This document shows positions 26,484 through 34,497 of a stretch of 51,971 nucleotides of DNA, piece after piece. Below the pieces are notes generated by a model. The model was given only the letters and a program-made list of their open reading frames with translations, had not been told where the DNA came from and did no database searches. This DNA comes from Nocardioides sp. PD653-B2 (lineage in GTDB: Bacteria; Actinomycetota; Actinomycetes; Propionibacteriales; Nocardioidaceae), in NCBI RefSeq assembly GCF_002117935.1, contig NZ_BDJE01000015.1:1-51971 (forward strand), in the 5' to 3' direction. The position numbers and the translations under genes are program-made. The stretch's first letter is position 1. Every line of letters starts with the position of its first letter.

Positions 26484-28613
26484 ATGACCGGCATGCCGGT
26501 CGTGGAGAAGAAGCTGGGCGTCTGCAACCTGTGCGAGGCGATCTGCGGTCTCGAGCTGACGCTGACCGACGGAGCCGTCACCGGGATCCGGGGCAACCCC
26601 GACGACCCGCTCTCGCGCGGGCACATCTGTCCGAAGGGCACGGCGCTCGCCGACATCCATGCGGACCCCGACCGGCTGCGGCGGCCCGTACGGCGCGTGG
26701 GCGACACGTGGCACGAGATCGGCTGGGACGAGGCGCTCGACCTGACGGCCGACGGGCTGGCCCGCGCGATCACCGCGGGTGGCCGCGACGCGCTCGCGGT
26801 CTACCTCGGCAACCCGAACGCGCACAGCCTCGGCTCGCTCACCCACGGCACCGCACTGGTGAAGTCGTTCCGTACCCGCAACAAGTTCAGCGCCACCTCG
26901 GTCGACCAGCTCCCCCACCAGCTGGTCGCGTACCTGATGTACGGCCACCAGCTGTTCCTGCCGATCCCCGACATCGACCGCACGTCGTACTTCCTCGTCC
27001 TCGGCGCCAACCCGATGGCGTCCAACGGGTCGCTGATGACCGTGCCCGACTTCCCGGCCCGGCTGCGCGAGCTCGACGAGCGCGGCGGCCGGATGGTCGT
27101 CATCGACCCGCGCCGCACCGAGACCGCCAAGGTCGCCGGCGAGCACCACTTCGTCCGGCCCGGCACCGACGCCCACCTCCTGCTCGCGATGCTGCACGTC
27201 CTGTACGACGAGGGGCTCACCCGCCCGCCGTCCTACGTCGACGGGCTCGACGTGGTGGAGCGCGCGGTCGTGTCGTTCACCCCGGAGCTCGCGGAGCAGG
27301 CGACCGGCATCCCTGCCGACGAGATCCGCCGGATCACCCGGGAGTTCGCGGCGGCCGACGGCGCTGCGGCGTACGGCCGGGTCGGTGTCTCGACGCACGC
27401 CTTCGGCACCGTCTGCCAGTGGGCGGTGCAGCTGCTCAACCTGCTGACCGGCAACCTCGACCGGGCGGGGGGCGTCTGCTTCACCAGCCCCGCCATCGAC
27501 GCGGTCGGCACCGGCCTGATCGGCAAGGGTCACCACGACCTGTGGCGCAGCCGGGTGCGCGGGCTGGCGGAGTTCGGCGGCGAGCTGCCGGTGTCGGTGC
27601 TGCGCGAGGAGATCGAGACCCCGGGCGACGGGCAGGTGCGCGCGCTGCTGACCCTGGCCGGCAACCCGGTGTCGTCGACGCCCGACGGTGGCGCGCTCGA
27701 CCGCGCGCTCGGCGGCCTCGACTTCATGGCTGCGGTGGACATCTACGTCAACGAGACGACCCGGCACGCCGACGTGATCCTGCCGCCGACCACGGCGCTC
27801 GAACGCGACCACTACGACCTGGTCTTCCACCTGCTGGCGGTGCGCAACACCGCTCGTTTCACACCGGCCGTGCTCCCGAAGCCCGACGGCGCCATGCACG
27901 ACTGGGAGATCTACCGCGAGATCGTGCTGCGCACCCAGAAGCGGCTCGGCGCCAGGGCACCGCTCAAGAAGCGGATCGTGCAGCGGGTCCGGCTGTCCAC
28001 GAGCCCGACCCGGCTGGTCGCGCTGCTGCTCCGCCGGGGTGGATCCGGCGTGACGATGAAGGAGCTGCGCGCGCACCCCGCGGGCATCGACCTCGGCCCG
28101 CTGCGGGCCGGCCAGCTGCCCGAGCGGATGCCGCGCGACCGCGTCGACGCGGCACCCGAGCTGGTGGTCGCCGACCTCGAGCGGCTGCGCGAGGCACCCG
28201 TCCCGGCCGCCGGCGAGCTGCTGCTCATCGGCCGTCGCCACCAGCGCGACTGCAACTCGTGGATGCACAACTCCGTGCGGCTCACCAAGGGCAAGCCGCG
28301 CCACCACCTGCTCATGCACCCGGACGACCTCGCGAGCCGAGGTCTCGCCGACGGGGCGACCGTCTCGGTCTCGTCGCGGGTGGGCGACGTCCAGGTCGAG
28401 GTGCGGGCGACCGACGACATGATGCGCGGCGTCGTGAGCCTCCCGCACGGCTACGGGCACCGCCGGGAGGGCGTCCGCCTGGAGCGGGCGGTCGACCTGC
28501 CGGGGGTGTCCATCAACGACCTCACCGACGCAGCGCTGCTCGACGTGTCGGGCAACGCTGCGTTCAACGGGGTGCCGGTGCGGGTCTCAGCGCTGTCGTC
28601 GACGTCGGGCTAG
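26484..28613 (+). CDS. Molybdopterin-dependent oxidoreductase with one [4Fe-4S] cluster
   Basis: The 709-residue protein begins with CNLCEAICGLE and then HICPKG, the C-x2-C-x3-C-x(about 27)-C site for a [4Fe-4S] cluster, followed by the bis-MGD binding domains (LGANPMASNGSL; VVIDPRRTETAKVA; LTLAGNPVSSTPDG; ETTRHADVILPPTTALERDHYDL) and a C-terminal molybdopterin dinucleotide domain (LLIGRRHQRDCNSWMHN; GVSINDLTD). It belongs to the formate dehydrogenase/nitrate reductase superfamily; the substrate is unknown. The metal-ligand region (NKFSATSVDQLPHQ) shows no Cys or selenocysteine. No partner subunits or chaperone are nearby. The first ATG is 26484; 26493 is also possible. Confidence 0.93.
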   Translation: MTGMPVVEKKLGVCNLCEAICGLELTLTDGAVTGIRGNPDDPLSRGHICPKGTALADIHADPDRLRRPVRRVGDTWHEIGWDEALDLTADGLARAITAGGRDALAVYLGNPNAHSLGSLTHGTALVKSFRTRNKFSATSVDQLPHQLVAYLMYGHQLFLPIPDIDRTSYFLVLGANPMASNGSLMTVPDFPARLRELDERGGRMVVIDPRRTETAKVAGEHHFVRPGTDAHLLLAMLHVLYDEGLTRPPSYVDGLDVVERAVVSFTPELAEQATGIPADEIRRITREFAAADGAAAYGRVGVSTHAFGTVCQWAVQLLNLLTGNLDRAGGVCFTSPAIDAVGTGLIGKGHHDLWRSRVRGLAEFGGELPVSVLREEIETPGDGQVRALLTLAGNPVSSTPDGGALDRALGGLDFMAAVDIYVNETTRHADVILPPTTALERDHYDLVFHLLAVRNTARFTPAVLPKPDGAMHDWEIYREIVLRTQKRLGARAPLKKRIVQRVRLSTSPTRLVALLLRRGGSGVTMKELRAHPAGIDLGPLRAGQLPERMPRDRVDAAPELVVADLERLREAPVPAAGELLLIGRRHQRDCNSWMHNSVRLTKGKPRHHLLMHPDDLASRGLADGATVSVSSRVGDVQVEVRATDDMMRGVVSLPHGYGHRREGVRLERAVDLPGVSINDLTDAALLDVSGNAAFNGVPVRVSALSSTSG

Positions 28614-28619
28614 GGGTCC

Positions 28620-29372
28620 TCAGCACCGCCGGTTGCGCATCGGGAGCACCCGGCCCGACTGGTCCTGCACCTGCGCGCCACGCACGCGCTCGCCGTCGGC
28701 GTCGAAGACGAGCAGCGAGCAGGACTGGCGGTTGCGGTAGGTGATGACCGCCGGGTTGGTGTCGTAGGCCTGCTCACGCAGGTCCATCGAGCGGGAGTCG
28801 AAGACGGTGTCGACCTGCTCGAGGGCGAAGGACCCGCCGACGAGAGTTCCGGCGTTGACAACAGCGAGCGCGGCGATGGCGGCCGCGCTGCGGTGGGCGC
28901 CACCTGGCCAGAGCCTGCCGCGTCCGACCTGGATGCTCACGACGGCCGCGACCGCCCACACGGCGAGGCCGAGCCCGAAGGACTGGGTCGGCATCCAGGG
29001 CACGTCGTAGCCGCTCTCGTCCGGTCCCCAGAACAGCACGTGCGCCAGCATCACCCACACCCAGGCGCGGGCGACCCACCACACGGGCTGGGCGGCGACC
29101 ACGATGTCCCAGCCGGGCCGCCACCAGTCGGGGGCGAGCAGCGGGCGGCGGCTCGCCGGGGCCAGCCCGGCGGCCGCGCGCAGCTCGGCGGCGTACTCCT
29201 CCGGTCGCGGCAGCGCACCGGTCCCCCGCTCCGCGACCAGCTCGGTGAGGTCGGCGGCGAGGCCCTCGGTCAGCTCCTCCCGCGCGTCCTCCGACAGGTC
29301 GGCGAGCTCGCGGCGGACCTCGTCGACGTAGCGGTCGAGGTCGATCCCGGTGATCGGCAGGGTGTCGTTCAT
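28620..29372 (-). CDS. HAAS-domain membrane protein, PadR partner
   Basis: The 250-residue protein has an N-terminal alpha-helical HAAS-like domain (LDRYVDEVRRELADLSEDAREELTEGLAADLTEL, about 12-45, then PEEYAAELRAAAGL) and four or so membrane helices (VWWVARAWVWVMLAHVLFW; FGLGLAVWAVAAVVSIQVG; AAIAALAVVNAGTLVGG). The C-terminus is extracytoplasmic and has two Cys. HAAS proteins are typically encoded next to PadR regulators, as here, and are thought to sense or signal at the membrane. The ATG at 29372 has GGGGAG six bases upstream and overlaps the padR stop by four bases. Confidence 0.85.
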   Translation of the reverse strand: MNDTLPITGIDLDRYVDEVRRELADLSEDAREELTEGLAADLTELVAERGTGALPRPEEYAAELRAAAGLAPASRRPLLAPDWWRPGWDIVVAAQPVWWVARAWVWVMLAHVLFWGPDESGYDVPWMPTQSFGLGLAVWAVAAVVSIQVGRGRLWPGGAHRSAAAIAALAVVNAGTLVGGSFALEQVDTVFDSRSMDLREQAYDTNPAVITYRNRQSCSLLVFDADGERVRGAQVQDQSGRVLPMRNRRC

Positions 29373-29704
29373 CGTGTGCTCCCCGTGGTGCTGTCGAGGA
29401 GGCGGTCGACCGCCTCCGAGAAGAGACGCCAGTCGTCGCCCTGCCGCTTGAGCTCGGCGCGGCCGACCGGCGTGATGCCGTAGTACTTGCGGTGCGGGCC
29501 CGCCTCGGAGGCCACGACGTACGACGTGAGCGCGCCGGCCGCGTAGAGGCGGCGGAGGGTGCCGTAGACCGAGGCGTCGCCGACGTCGTCGAGCCCCACT
29601 GCGCGCAGTCGGCGGACGATGTCGTAGCCGTAGCCGTCCTCGGCGTCGACCACCGCCAGCACGGCGAGGTCGAGCACTCCCTTGAGGAGCTGGGTGCTGT
29701 CCAT
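29369..29704 (-). CDS. PadR family transcriptional regulator
   Basis: The 111-residue protein is a short PadR: LKGVLDLAVLAVVDAEDGYGYDIVRRL, then DASVYGTLRRLYAAGALTSYVV (recognition helix and wing) and GPHRKYYGITPVGRAELKR, with a short dimerising helix at the C-terminus. It probably represses its own operon with the HAAS gene. A perfect palindrome (29712-29736) overlaps its likely -10 box. It appears leaderless, with ATG six bases after TAGTGT. Confidence 0.94.
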   Translation of the reverse strand: MDSTQLLKGVLDLAVLAVVDAEDGYGYDIVRRLRAVGLDDVGDASVYGTLRRLYAAGALTSYVVASEAGPHRKYYGITPVGRAELKRQGDDWRLFSEAVDRLLDSTTGSTR

Positions 29705-29711
29705 ACGGCGA

Positions 29712-29736
29712 CACTACTGCGCATGGCGCAGTAGTG
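29712..29736. promoter_or_regulatory. Palindromic operator at the padR promoter
   Basis: CACTACTGCGC-ATG-GCGCAGTAGTG is a perfect 11-bp inverted repeat. On the minus strand TAGTGT (29711-29716), six bases before the padR ATG, overlaps one arm. Binding here would block the -10 region, so autorepression by PadR is likely. Confidence 0.7.
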
Positions 29737-29768
29737 CGTGCTCCGTGGCACCGGCGTGTCGCCGCGGC

Positions 29769-30437
29769 TCAGTCCTCGTCGAGACCGTGCTCGATGGCGT
29801 AGCGCGTCAGCTCGACCCGGTTGTGCATCTGCAGCTTGCCGAGGGTGTTCTGCACGTGGTTCTGCACCGTCCGGTGCGACAGCACCAGCCGTTCGGCGAT
29901 CTGCCGGTAGGAGAGCCCCTTGGCGACCATCTTCAGCACCTCGGTCTCGCGCTCGGTCAGCGTCTGCACGCCGCTTCCCGGCGTCGGTTCGTCGGACATG
30001 CGCTGGAACTCCCCCAGCACCAGTCCGGCCAGCCCGGGGGTGAAGACGGGGTCCCCCTGGGCCACGCGCCGTACGGCGGTCAGCAGCTCCTCGCGCGAGG
30101 CGGACTTCACGAGGTAGCCGGTCGCTCCCGCCTTGACGGCCGCGAGGACGTCGGCGTGCTCACCCGAGGCCGACAAGATGAGCACCCGGACCGACGGGTC
30201 CTGCCGGACGATCTCGGCGGTGACCTCGACGCCGTCCGGAGCCGGGATCTGCAGGTCGAGCACCACCACCTCCGGGCGCGCTGCCGGGAAGCGGGCCAGC
30301 GCCTCGCGCCCGGTCGCGGCCACTGCGACCACGTCGAGACCGGCCTGCGCCAGGTCGTGCTCGACGGCGTCGCGCCACAGGGGGTGGTCGTCGACCACCA
30401 TCACGCGGATGCGGGCGGGCTGCTCGCTCTCGCTCAT
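29769..30437 (-). CDS. macR: NarL/LuxR-type response regulator (MacR-like)
   Basis: The 222-residue regulator has a receiver domain with acidic pocket DD (residues 16-17), phosphoacceptor Asp61 (VVVLDLQIP) and Lys in GYLVKSAS, and a C-terminal LuxR helix-turn-helix (LTERETEVLKMVAKGLSYRQIAERLVLSHRTVQNHVQNTLGKL). It lies downstream of a DUF5931-type kinase, an arrangement like MacRS of Streptomyces and Corynebacterium. Its own TAAGGT box seven bases before the ATG suggests a leaderless internal transcript. Confidence 0.92.
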   Translation of the reverse strand: MSESEQPARIRVMVVDDHPLWRDAVEHDLAQAGLDVVAVAATGREALARFPAARPEVVVLDLQIPAPDGVEVTAEIVRQDPSVRVLILSASGEHADVLAAVKAGATGYLVKSASREELLTAVRRVAQGDPVFTPGLAGLVLGEFQRMSDEPTPGSGVQTLTERETEVLKMVAKGLSYRQIAERLVLSHRTVQNHVQNTLGKLQMHNRVELTRYAIEHGLDED

Positions 30438-30443
30438 GACCCC

Positions 30444-30454
30444 GACCTTAGGTC
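30444..30454 (-). promoter_or_regulatory. macR -10 box within an 11-base palindrome
   Basis: GACCT-T-AGGTC is a palindrome; on the minus strand TAAGGT (30445-30450) lies seven bases before the macR ATG. The palindrome overlaps the stop codon of the kinase gene. It may be a promoter with an operator for MacR or another regulator. Confidence 0.45.
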
Positions 30455-31586
30455 AGATCGGCGAGGTCCGGGGTACGACGAACTCCCACTCGGTCCCGAA
30501 GGACCCGGTCGCCAGCTCGGCGGTGCCGCCGAGGTCGGCGATCCGGCCGCGGATCGACTCGGCGACGCCCAGCCGCCCCTGCCTGGCGGCCTCCTCGAGG
30601 CGGCCGGCCGAGATGCCGGGGCCGTCGTCGCGGACGGACAGCTCGACCCGGTCCGGGAACGCCTGGAGCAGCACCCAGGCCGGCGCGTCGTCGCCGACGT
30701 GCACCCGGACGTTGTCGAGGCAGGCACGTGCGACCGCCACGAGCTCGCGAGCCGTCGCGGCCGGGAGCTCGACGGGTGACCCCGGGGTCGCCACGGTGAC
30801 GTTCTGGCCGTGCTCGAGCCGGGCCAGCTCGGCGACCAGGTCCACCGACTCCGCGTGACCGACGACGGTGACCGCCTCCTGGGCGTGGATCAGTCCGCGC
30901 AGCTCGCGCTCCTGCTCGCCGGCCAGCCGGCCGAGCTCGGCCGCCTCGCCGCCCAGCTCGTGCCCTCTCCGCTGCACCAGCGCCAGCACCTGCAGCACGC
31001 CGTCGTGCACGGCCCGCGCGAGCCGGGCCCGCTCGGCCGCCATCGCCGCCTCCCGCTCGGCGACGTCGCGCTCGGTCGCCATCCGCTGGAGCGAGTCGCA
31101 CATGTAGCCGACGATTGGGCCGCCGATGACCAGGAGGAAGGCGTTGCCGTAGTCGGACGCGTCGACGTGCTGGCGCTGCAGGTCGGCCGCGGCGAGCAGG
31201 AGCCCGGCGACGAGGCCGCCGACCAGCCGGTAGTGGATCGCCCACGCGAACAGGGCGCCCATCACCCAGAACCCCGGCACGCTGGACGTGTAGTCGGTTC
31301 CCTTGACCGCCGGCGTCGCGAGGAGCATCGCCAGCGCGATCGCCAGGTCGGCGACCAGGAGCGGGGAGGTGCGCCGTCGCCGGTCGTCGTAGGCCCAGGT
31401 GGTGAAGACGGTCCACCCGATCATCACCACGACGCAGGTCGCACCGAGGGCGGGCCGCTCGAACTCGTCGGCGCGGATGACGTTCAGCACGACCGCGTTG
31501 AGGAGGACGACCCACCGCAGCACGGCGAGCGCGCGGAACAGCCGGTCCTTGATCGCGATCGACGCGGGAGACGTCCACGAGCTCAC
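30453..31586 (-). CDS. macS: MacS family sensor histidine kinase (DUF5931 type)
   Basis: The 377-residue kinase has an N-terminal membrane region of about five or six helices (FRALAVLRWVVLLNAVVLNVI; LGATCVVVMIGWTVFTTWAY; LLVADLAIALAMLLATP; FWVMGALFAWAI; LVGGLVAGLLLAAADL), a coiled coil (ERDVAEREAAMAAERARLAR), the HisKA_3 motif with His194 (ARAVHDGVLQVLAL) and an ATPase domain (VAVARACLDNVRVH; LSVRDDGPGIS; GRLGVAESIRGRI). It should phosphorylate the adjacent response regulator. The GTG at 31586 was chosen because the upstream extension has no membrane or conserved features. Confidence 0.9.
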   Translation of the reverse strand: MSSWTSPASIAIKDRLFRALAVLRWVVLLNAVVLNVIRADEFERPALGATCVVVMIGWTVFTTWAYDDRRRRTSPLLVADLAIALAMLLATPAVKGTDYTSSVPGFWVMGALFAWAIHYRLVGGLVAGLLLAAADLQRQHVDASDYGNAFLLVIGGPIVGYMCDSLQRMATERDVAEREAAMAAERARLARAVHDGVLQVLALVQRRGHELGGEAAELGRLAGEQERELRGLIHAQEAVTVVGHAESVDLVAELARLEHGQNVTVATPGSPVELPAATARELVAVARACLDNVRVHVGDDAPAWVLLQAFPDRVELSVRDDGPGISAGRLEEAARQGRLGVAESIRGRIADLGGTAELATGSFGTEWEFVVPRTSPI

Positions 31587-31659
31587 CGTCGCAGTGTCGC
31601 ACCGCAGCTGAGTATCCGTGCGGATGCGGCGCCTCGCCGAGCCCGCCGAGACTCGGGCC

Positions 31660-31950
31660 ATGGAGAACTCGACCCCCACCCCCAAGAACACCGCCGCCTT
31701 CTACGCCCAGTCGGCGATCGCCTTCGGCCTCGCGCTGTTCGCCATGCTGATCGCCGTCTTCTACCTGCCCGTCGACCCCTGGCCGAGGGCGTTCCTCGCC
31801 CTCGGCACCGTCTTCCTCACGACCTCCGCCTTCAGCCTCGCCAAGTGCGTCCGCGACGCCCAGGAGAGCCAGTACGTCGTCTCCCGCCTCGACCAGGCGC
31901 GCGTCGACCGGATCCTGGCCGAGCACGACCCCTGGAGGGAGTCCGCCTAG
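31660..31950 (+). CDS. YiaA/YiaB family membrane protein
   Basis: The 96-residue protein has the family pattern: FYAQSAIAFGLALFAMLIAVFYLPVDPWPRAFLALGTVFLTTSAFSLAKCVRD, two membrane helices around a short LPVD loop. The function of this family is unknown. The ATG at 31660 precedes the conserved part by about 10 residues; upstream in-frame codons are not needed. Its TAG stop shares CTAG with the ptsI stop on the other strand. Confidence 0.88.
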   Translation: MENSTPTPKNTAAFYAQSAIAFGLALFAMLIAVFYLPVDPWPRAFLALGTVFLTTSAFSLAKCVRDAQESQYVVSRLDQARVDRILAEHDPWRESA

Positions 31951-33626
31951 CCCAGGAGGGCGCGGACCGCGTCGCGAGCGGCCGTCGGGTCGGCCGCCGA
32001 CAGGGCCGCCTCGGCGGCCTCCTCGCAGGCGTCCATCGTGACGGACGCGAGCCGGGCACCGACCGGCCGCACGGCGGCCGCCGCCATCGAGAGCGACGTG
32101 ATCCCCATCCCGACCAGCACGCAGGCGAGCAGCGGGTCGGCCGCGGCCTCCCCGCACACGCCGACCGGCTTGCCCGCCTGGCGCCCGGCCTCCGCAGTGA
32201 TCGCGACCAGCTGGAGCACCGCCGGCTGCCACGGGTCGGTGAGGTGGGCCAGGTCCGTGGCCATCCGGTCGGCCGCCATCGTGTACTGCGTCAGGTCGTT
32301 GGTGCCGATCGAGAGGAAGTCGACCACCTCGAGCATCCGGTGGGCGAGCAGCGCGGCGCTCGGCACCTCGACCATCACCCCGGCCTTGAGCCCGCGGCCG
32401 TGCACCTTCGTCGCGAACTCGGTCGCCTCGGCGACCGTCGCGACCATCGGCGCCATCACCCAGGTCTCGGTGCCGGTCTGCTTCGAGGCGGCCGCGACGG
32501 CGTCGAGCTGGCGGTCCATCAGGCCGGGGTTGCCGAACGACAGCCGGAGCCCGCGGACACCCAGGGCGGGGTTCTCCTCCCCCTCGTGGGTGGCGAAGGC
32601 GACCGGCTTGTCCGAGCCGGCGTCGAGGGTGCGGACCACGACGTAGCGGTGGTCGCCGAAGGCCTCGAGCACCTCGCCGTAGATGGCGGCCTGCTCCTCG
32701 ACGGACGGCTCCTCCTTGCGGTTGAGGAACGACAGCTCGGTGCGGAAGAGGCCGACCCCCTGCACGGGGGCGGCGCCGGCCGCCCGGGCGGAGTCGGCGT
32801 CGGCGACGTTGGCGAGGATCTTGACCGGGATGCCGTCGGCGGTCGCACCCGGGCCCGCCCACGAGGCCAGCGCGCTGCGGGCCTCGACGTCGGCGGTGAC
32901 CCGCGCGCTCGCCTCGGCCTCGTCGGGGCCGAGCTCGACGGTGCCGGCGACGCCGTCGACGAGGAGCGGCGTGCCGCCGGCCACCGTCATCGCGCCGGCG
33001 ACCCCGACCACGCAGGGGATGCCGAGCTGGCGGGCGATGATCGCGGTGTGGCTGGTCGGGCCGCCGCGCTCGGTCACCAGCGCCAGCACCAGGCGGGGGT
33101 CGAGGCCGGCGGTGTCGGACGGCGCGAGGTCCTCGGCCACGAGCACGCAGGGCGACTCCGGCACGCCGACCCCGGGCTCCGGCTCGCCGACGAGGTGGGC
33201 GACGACGCGGCGCTCGATGTCCTGGAGATCGGTGACCCGCTCGGCCATCAGGCCGCCCATGTTGCTGAAGATCGTGACGAACTGCGCGACCGCGCCGTGC
33301 ACCGCCGCCAGCAGGTCGTCGCCGGCTCGCAGCTGCTTGCGCACCGCGCCGCGCAGGCCCTTGTCGCGGGCCAGGCCGGCGCTGGCGGTCAGCACCTGGG
33401 CCGCCGCGCCGGACACCGCCGCGGCCTTGCGCACGAAGCCGTCGGCGACCGCCTGGGCCGCGTCCTCGTACGCCGCGAGGGCGGCGTCGGGGTCGGCGTA
33501 CGCCGTGGCGTGGAAGCGGGCGATCGCCGCCGGCGACACCTCGGCCCGCACGAGGGAGGCGGGTCCGAAGGCGACGCCGGGCACGACGGGAGTTCCGCGG
33601 AGGGTGGGGTCGGAGCTGGTGGCCAT
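31947..33626 (-). CDS. ptsI: Phosphoenolpyruvate-protein phosphotransferase (PTS Enzyme I)
   Basis: Enzyme I starts the PTS relay by taking phosphate from PEP and passing it to HPr. The 559-residue protein has the N-terminal HPr-binding domain, the active-site His193 in GGPTSHTAIIARQLGIPCV, and the PEP-binding C-terminal barrel (GVGLFRTELSFLNRKEEPS; LSIGTNDLTQYTMA; GVCGEAAADP). Length is typical. ATG 33626 is preferred over GTG 33632, since its promoter places the transcription start at the ATG. It is divergent from fruR and ends convergently with the YiaA gene. Confidence 0.96.
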   Translation of the reverse strand: MATSSDPTLRGTPVVPGVAFGPASLVRAEVSPAAIARFHATAYADPDAALAAYEDAAQAVADGFVRKAAAVSGAAAQVLTASAGLARDKGLRGAVRKQLRAGDDLLAAVHGAVAQFVTIFSNMGGLMAERVTDLQDIERRVVAHLVGEPEPGVGVPESPCVLVAEDLAPSDTAGLDPRLVLALVTERGGPTSHTAIIARQLGIPCVVGVAGAMTVAGGTPLLVDGVAGTVELGPDEAEASARVTADVEARSALASWAGPGATADGIPVKILANVADADSARAAGAAPVQGVGLFRTELSFLNRKEEPSVEEQAAIYGEVLEAFGDHRYVVVRTLDAGSDKPVAFATHEGEENPALGVRGLRLSFGNPGLMDRQLDAVAAASKQTGTETWVMAPMVATVAEATEFATKVHGRGLKAGVMVEVPSAALLAHRMLEVVDFLSIGTNDLTQYTMAADRMATDLAHLTDPWQPAVLQLVAITAEAGRQAGKPVGVCGEAAADPLLACVLVGMGITSLSMAAAAVRPVGARLASVTMDACEEAAEAALSAADPTAARDAVRALLG

Positions 33627-33633
33627 GGTCACC

Positions 33634-33681
33634 AGTAAAGCGCCCGTCTCCCTTGACAGTCAACAGATTCGGGCGTAAAAC
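33634..33681. promoter_or_regulatory. Divergent ptsI and fruR promoters sharing a palindromic -35 region
   Basis: The palindrome TTGACAGTCAA (33653-33663) supplies both -35 boxes: TTGACA (33653-33658) with TAAAAC (33676-33681) 17 bases on for fruR, and, on the minus strand, TTGACT (33658-33663) with TTTACT (33634-33639) 18 bases on for ptsI. CAACA-type elements continue to about 33700 (AACAGATT, AACATATA, ATCAACC). One regulator, probably FruR, could control both directions. Confidence 0.65.
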
Positions 33682-33723
33682 AACATATACACAGATCAAC
33701 CCTCGATCGAAGGAGCGCCGCCG

Positions 33724-34497
33724 GTGAGCATGTACGCCGAGGAGCGACAGCAGGCGATGGCCCAGCTGGTCACCGACCGCGGCCGGCTGTCGGTCAACGA
33801 GATCGCCGAGCAGTTCGACGTGACCACCGAGACCGTCCGGCGTGACCTCTCCGCCCTCGAGCGGATCGGGCTGCTCCGCCGGGTCCACGGAGGAGCGGTC
33901 CCGGCCGCGGCCCTGGCCGTCATCGAGGCGGGCCTCGGCGAGCGCGACCAGGCCAACACCGGCGAGAAGGACCGGATCGCCCGGGCGGCGCTCGACCTGC
34001 TCCCTCCTGCGGACGGCATCGTCCTCCTCGACGCCGGCTCGACGACCAGCCGCCTCGCCAGCCTCCTCCCCCGCGACCTCCGCCTCACGGTCGTCACCCA
34101 CGCGGTCCCGGTCGCCGCCCGCCTCGCCGGCAGCCCCCAGGTCGCGCTGCACCTGCTGCCGGGCCGGGTGCGCCGCACCACCCAGGCCGCGGTCGGCGTC
34201 GAGACCGTCGCCGCCCTCGACCGGCTGCGCACCGACGTCGCCTTCCTCGGCACCAACGGCATCACCACCGGCCACGGCCTCTCCACACCCGACCGCGAGG
34301 AGGCGGCCACCAAGCGGGCCATGGTCGCATCCGCCCGCCGGGTCGTCTGCCTGGCCGACTCGAGCAAGATCGGCGTCGAGGCACCGCTCCGGTTCGCCGA
34401 GCTGAGCGAGATCGACGTCCTGGTCACCGACGACGGCATCACCCCCGAGGACCGCCGCGCGCTCGTCCGCGCCGGCGTCGAGGTCGTGGTCGCGTGA
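33724..34497 (+). CDS. fruR: DeoR family regulator of the fructose PTS
   Basis: The 257-residue regulator has an N-terminal helix-turn-helix (RLSVNEIAEQFDVTTETVRRDLSALERIGLLRRVHGGAV, about 21-59) and a C-terminal sugar-phosphate sensing domain (GIVLLDAGSTTSRLASLLP; FLGTNGITTGHGLSTPD). DeoR proteins of fru operons usually sense fructose-1-phosphate or a related compound. The GTG at 33724 follows AAGGAG. The stop overlaps the fruK GTG in a GTGA. Confidence 0.93.
   Translation: MSMYAEERQQAMAQLVTDRGRLSVNEIAEQFDVTTETVRRDLSALERIGLLRRVHGGAVPAAALAVIEAGLGERDQANTGEKDRIARAALDLLPPADGIVLLDAGSTTSRLASLLPRDLRLTVVTHAVPVAARLAGSPQVALHLLPGRVRRTTQAAVGVETVAALDRLRTDVAFLGTNGITTGHGLSTPDREEAATKRAMVASARRVVCLADSSKIGVEAPLRFAELSEIDVLVTDDGITPEDRRALVRAGVEVVVA

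Noticed and set aside
30448..34275. Open frame of 1275 codons on the minus strand across ptsI and antisense to fruR
   Set aside because: It is a GC-driven shadow of the real genes, rich in Arg/Pro/Gly with no domain, and ptsI and fruR have clear motifs in other frames.
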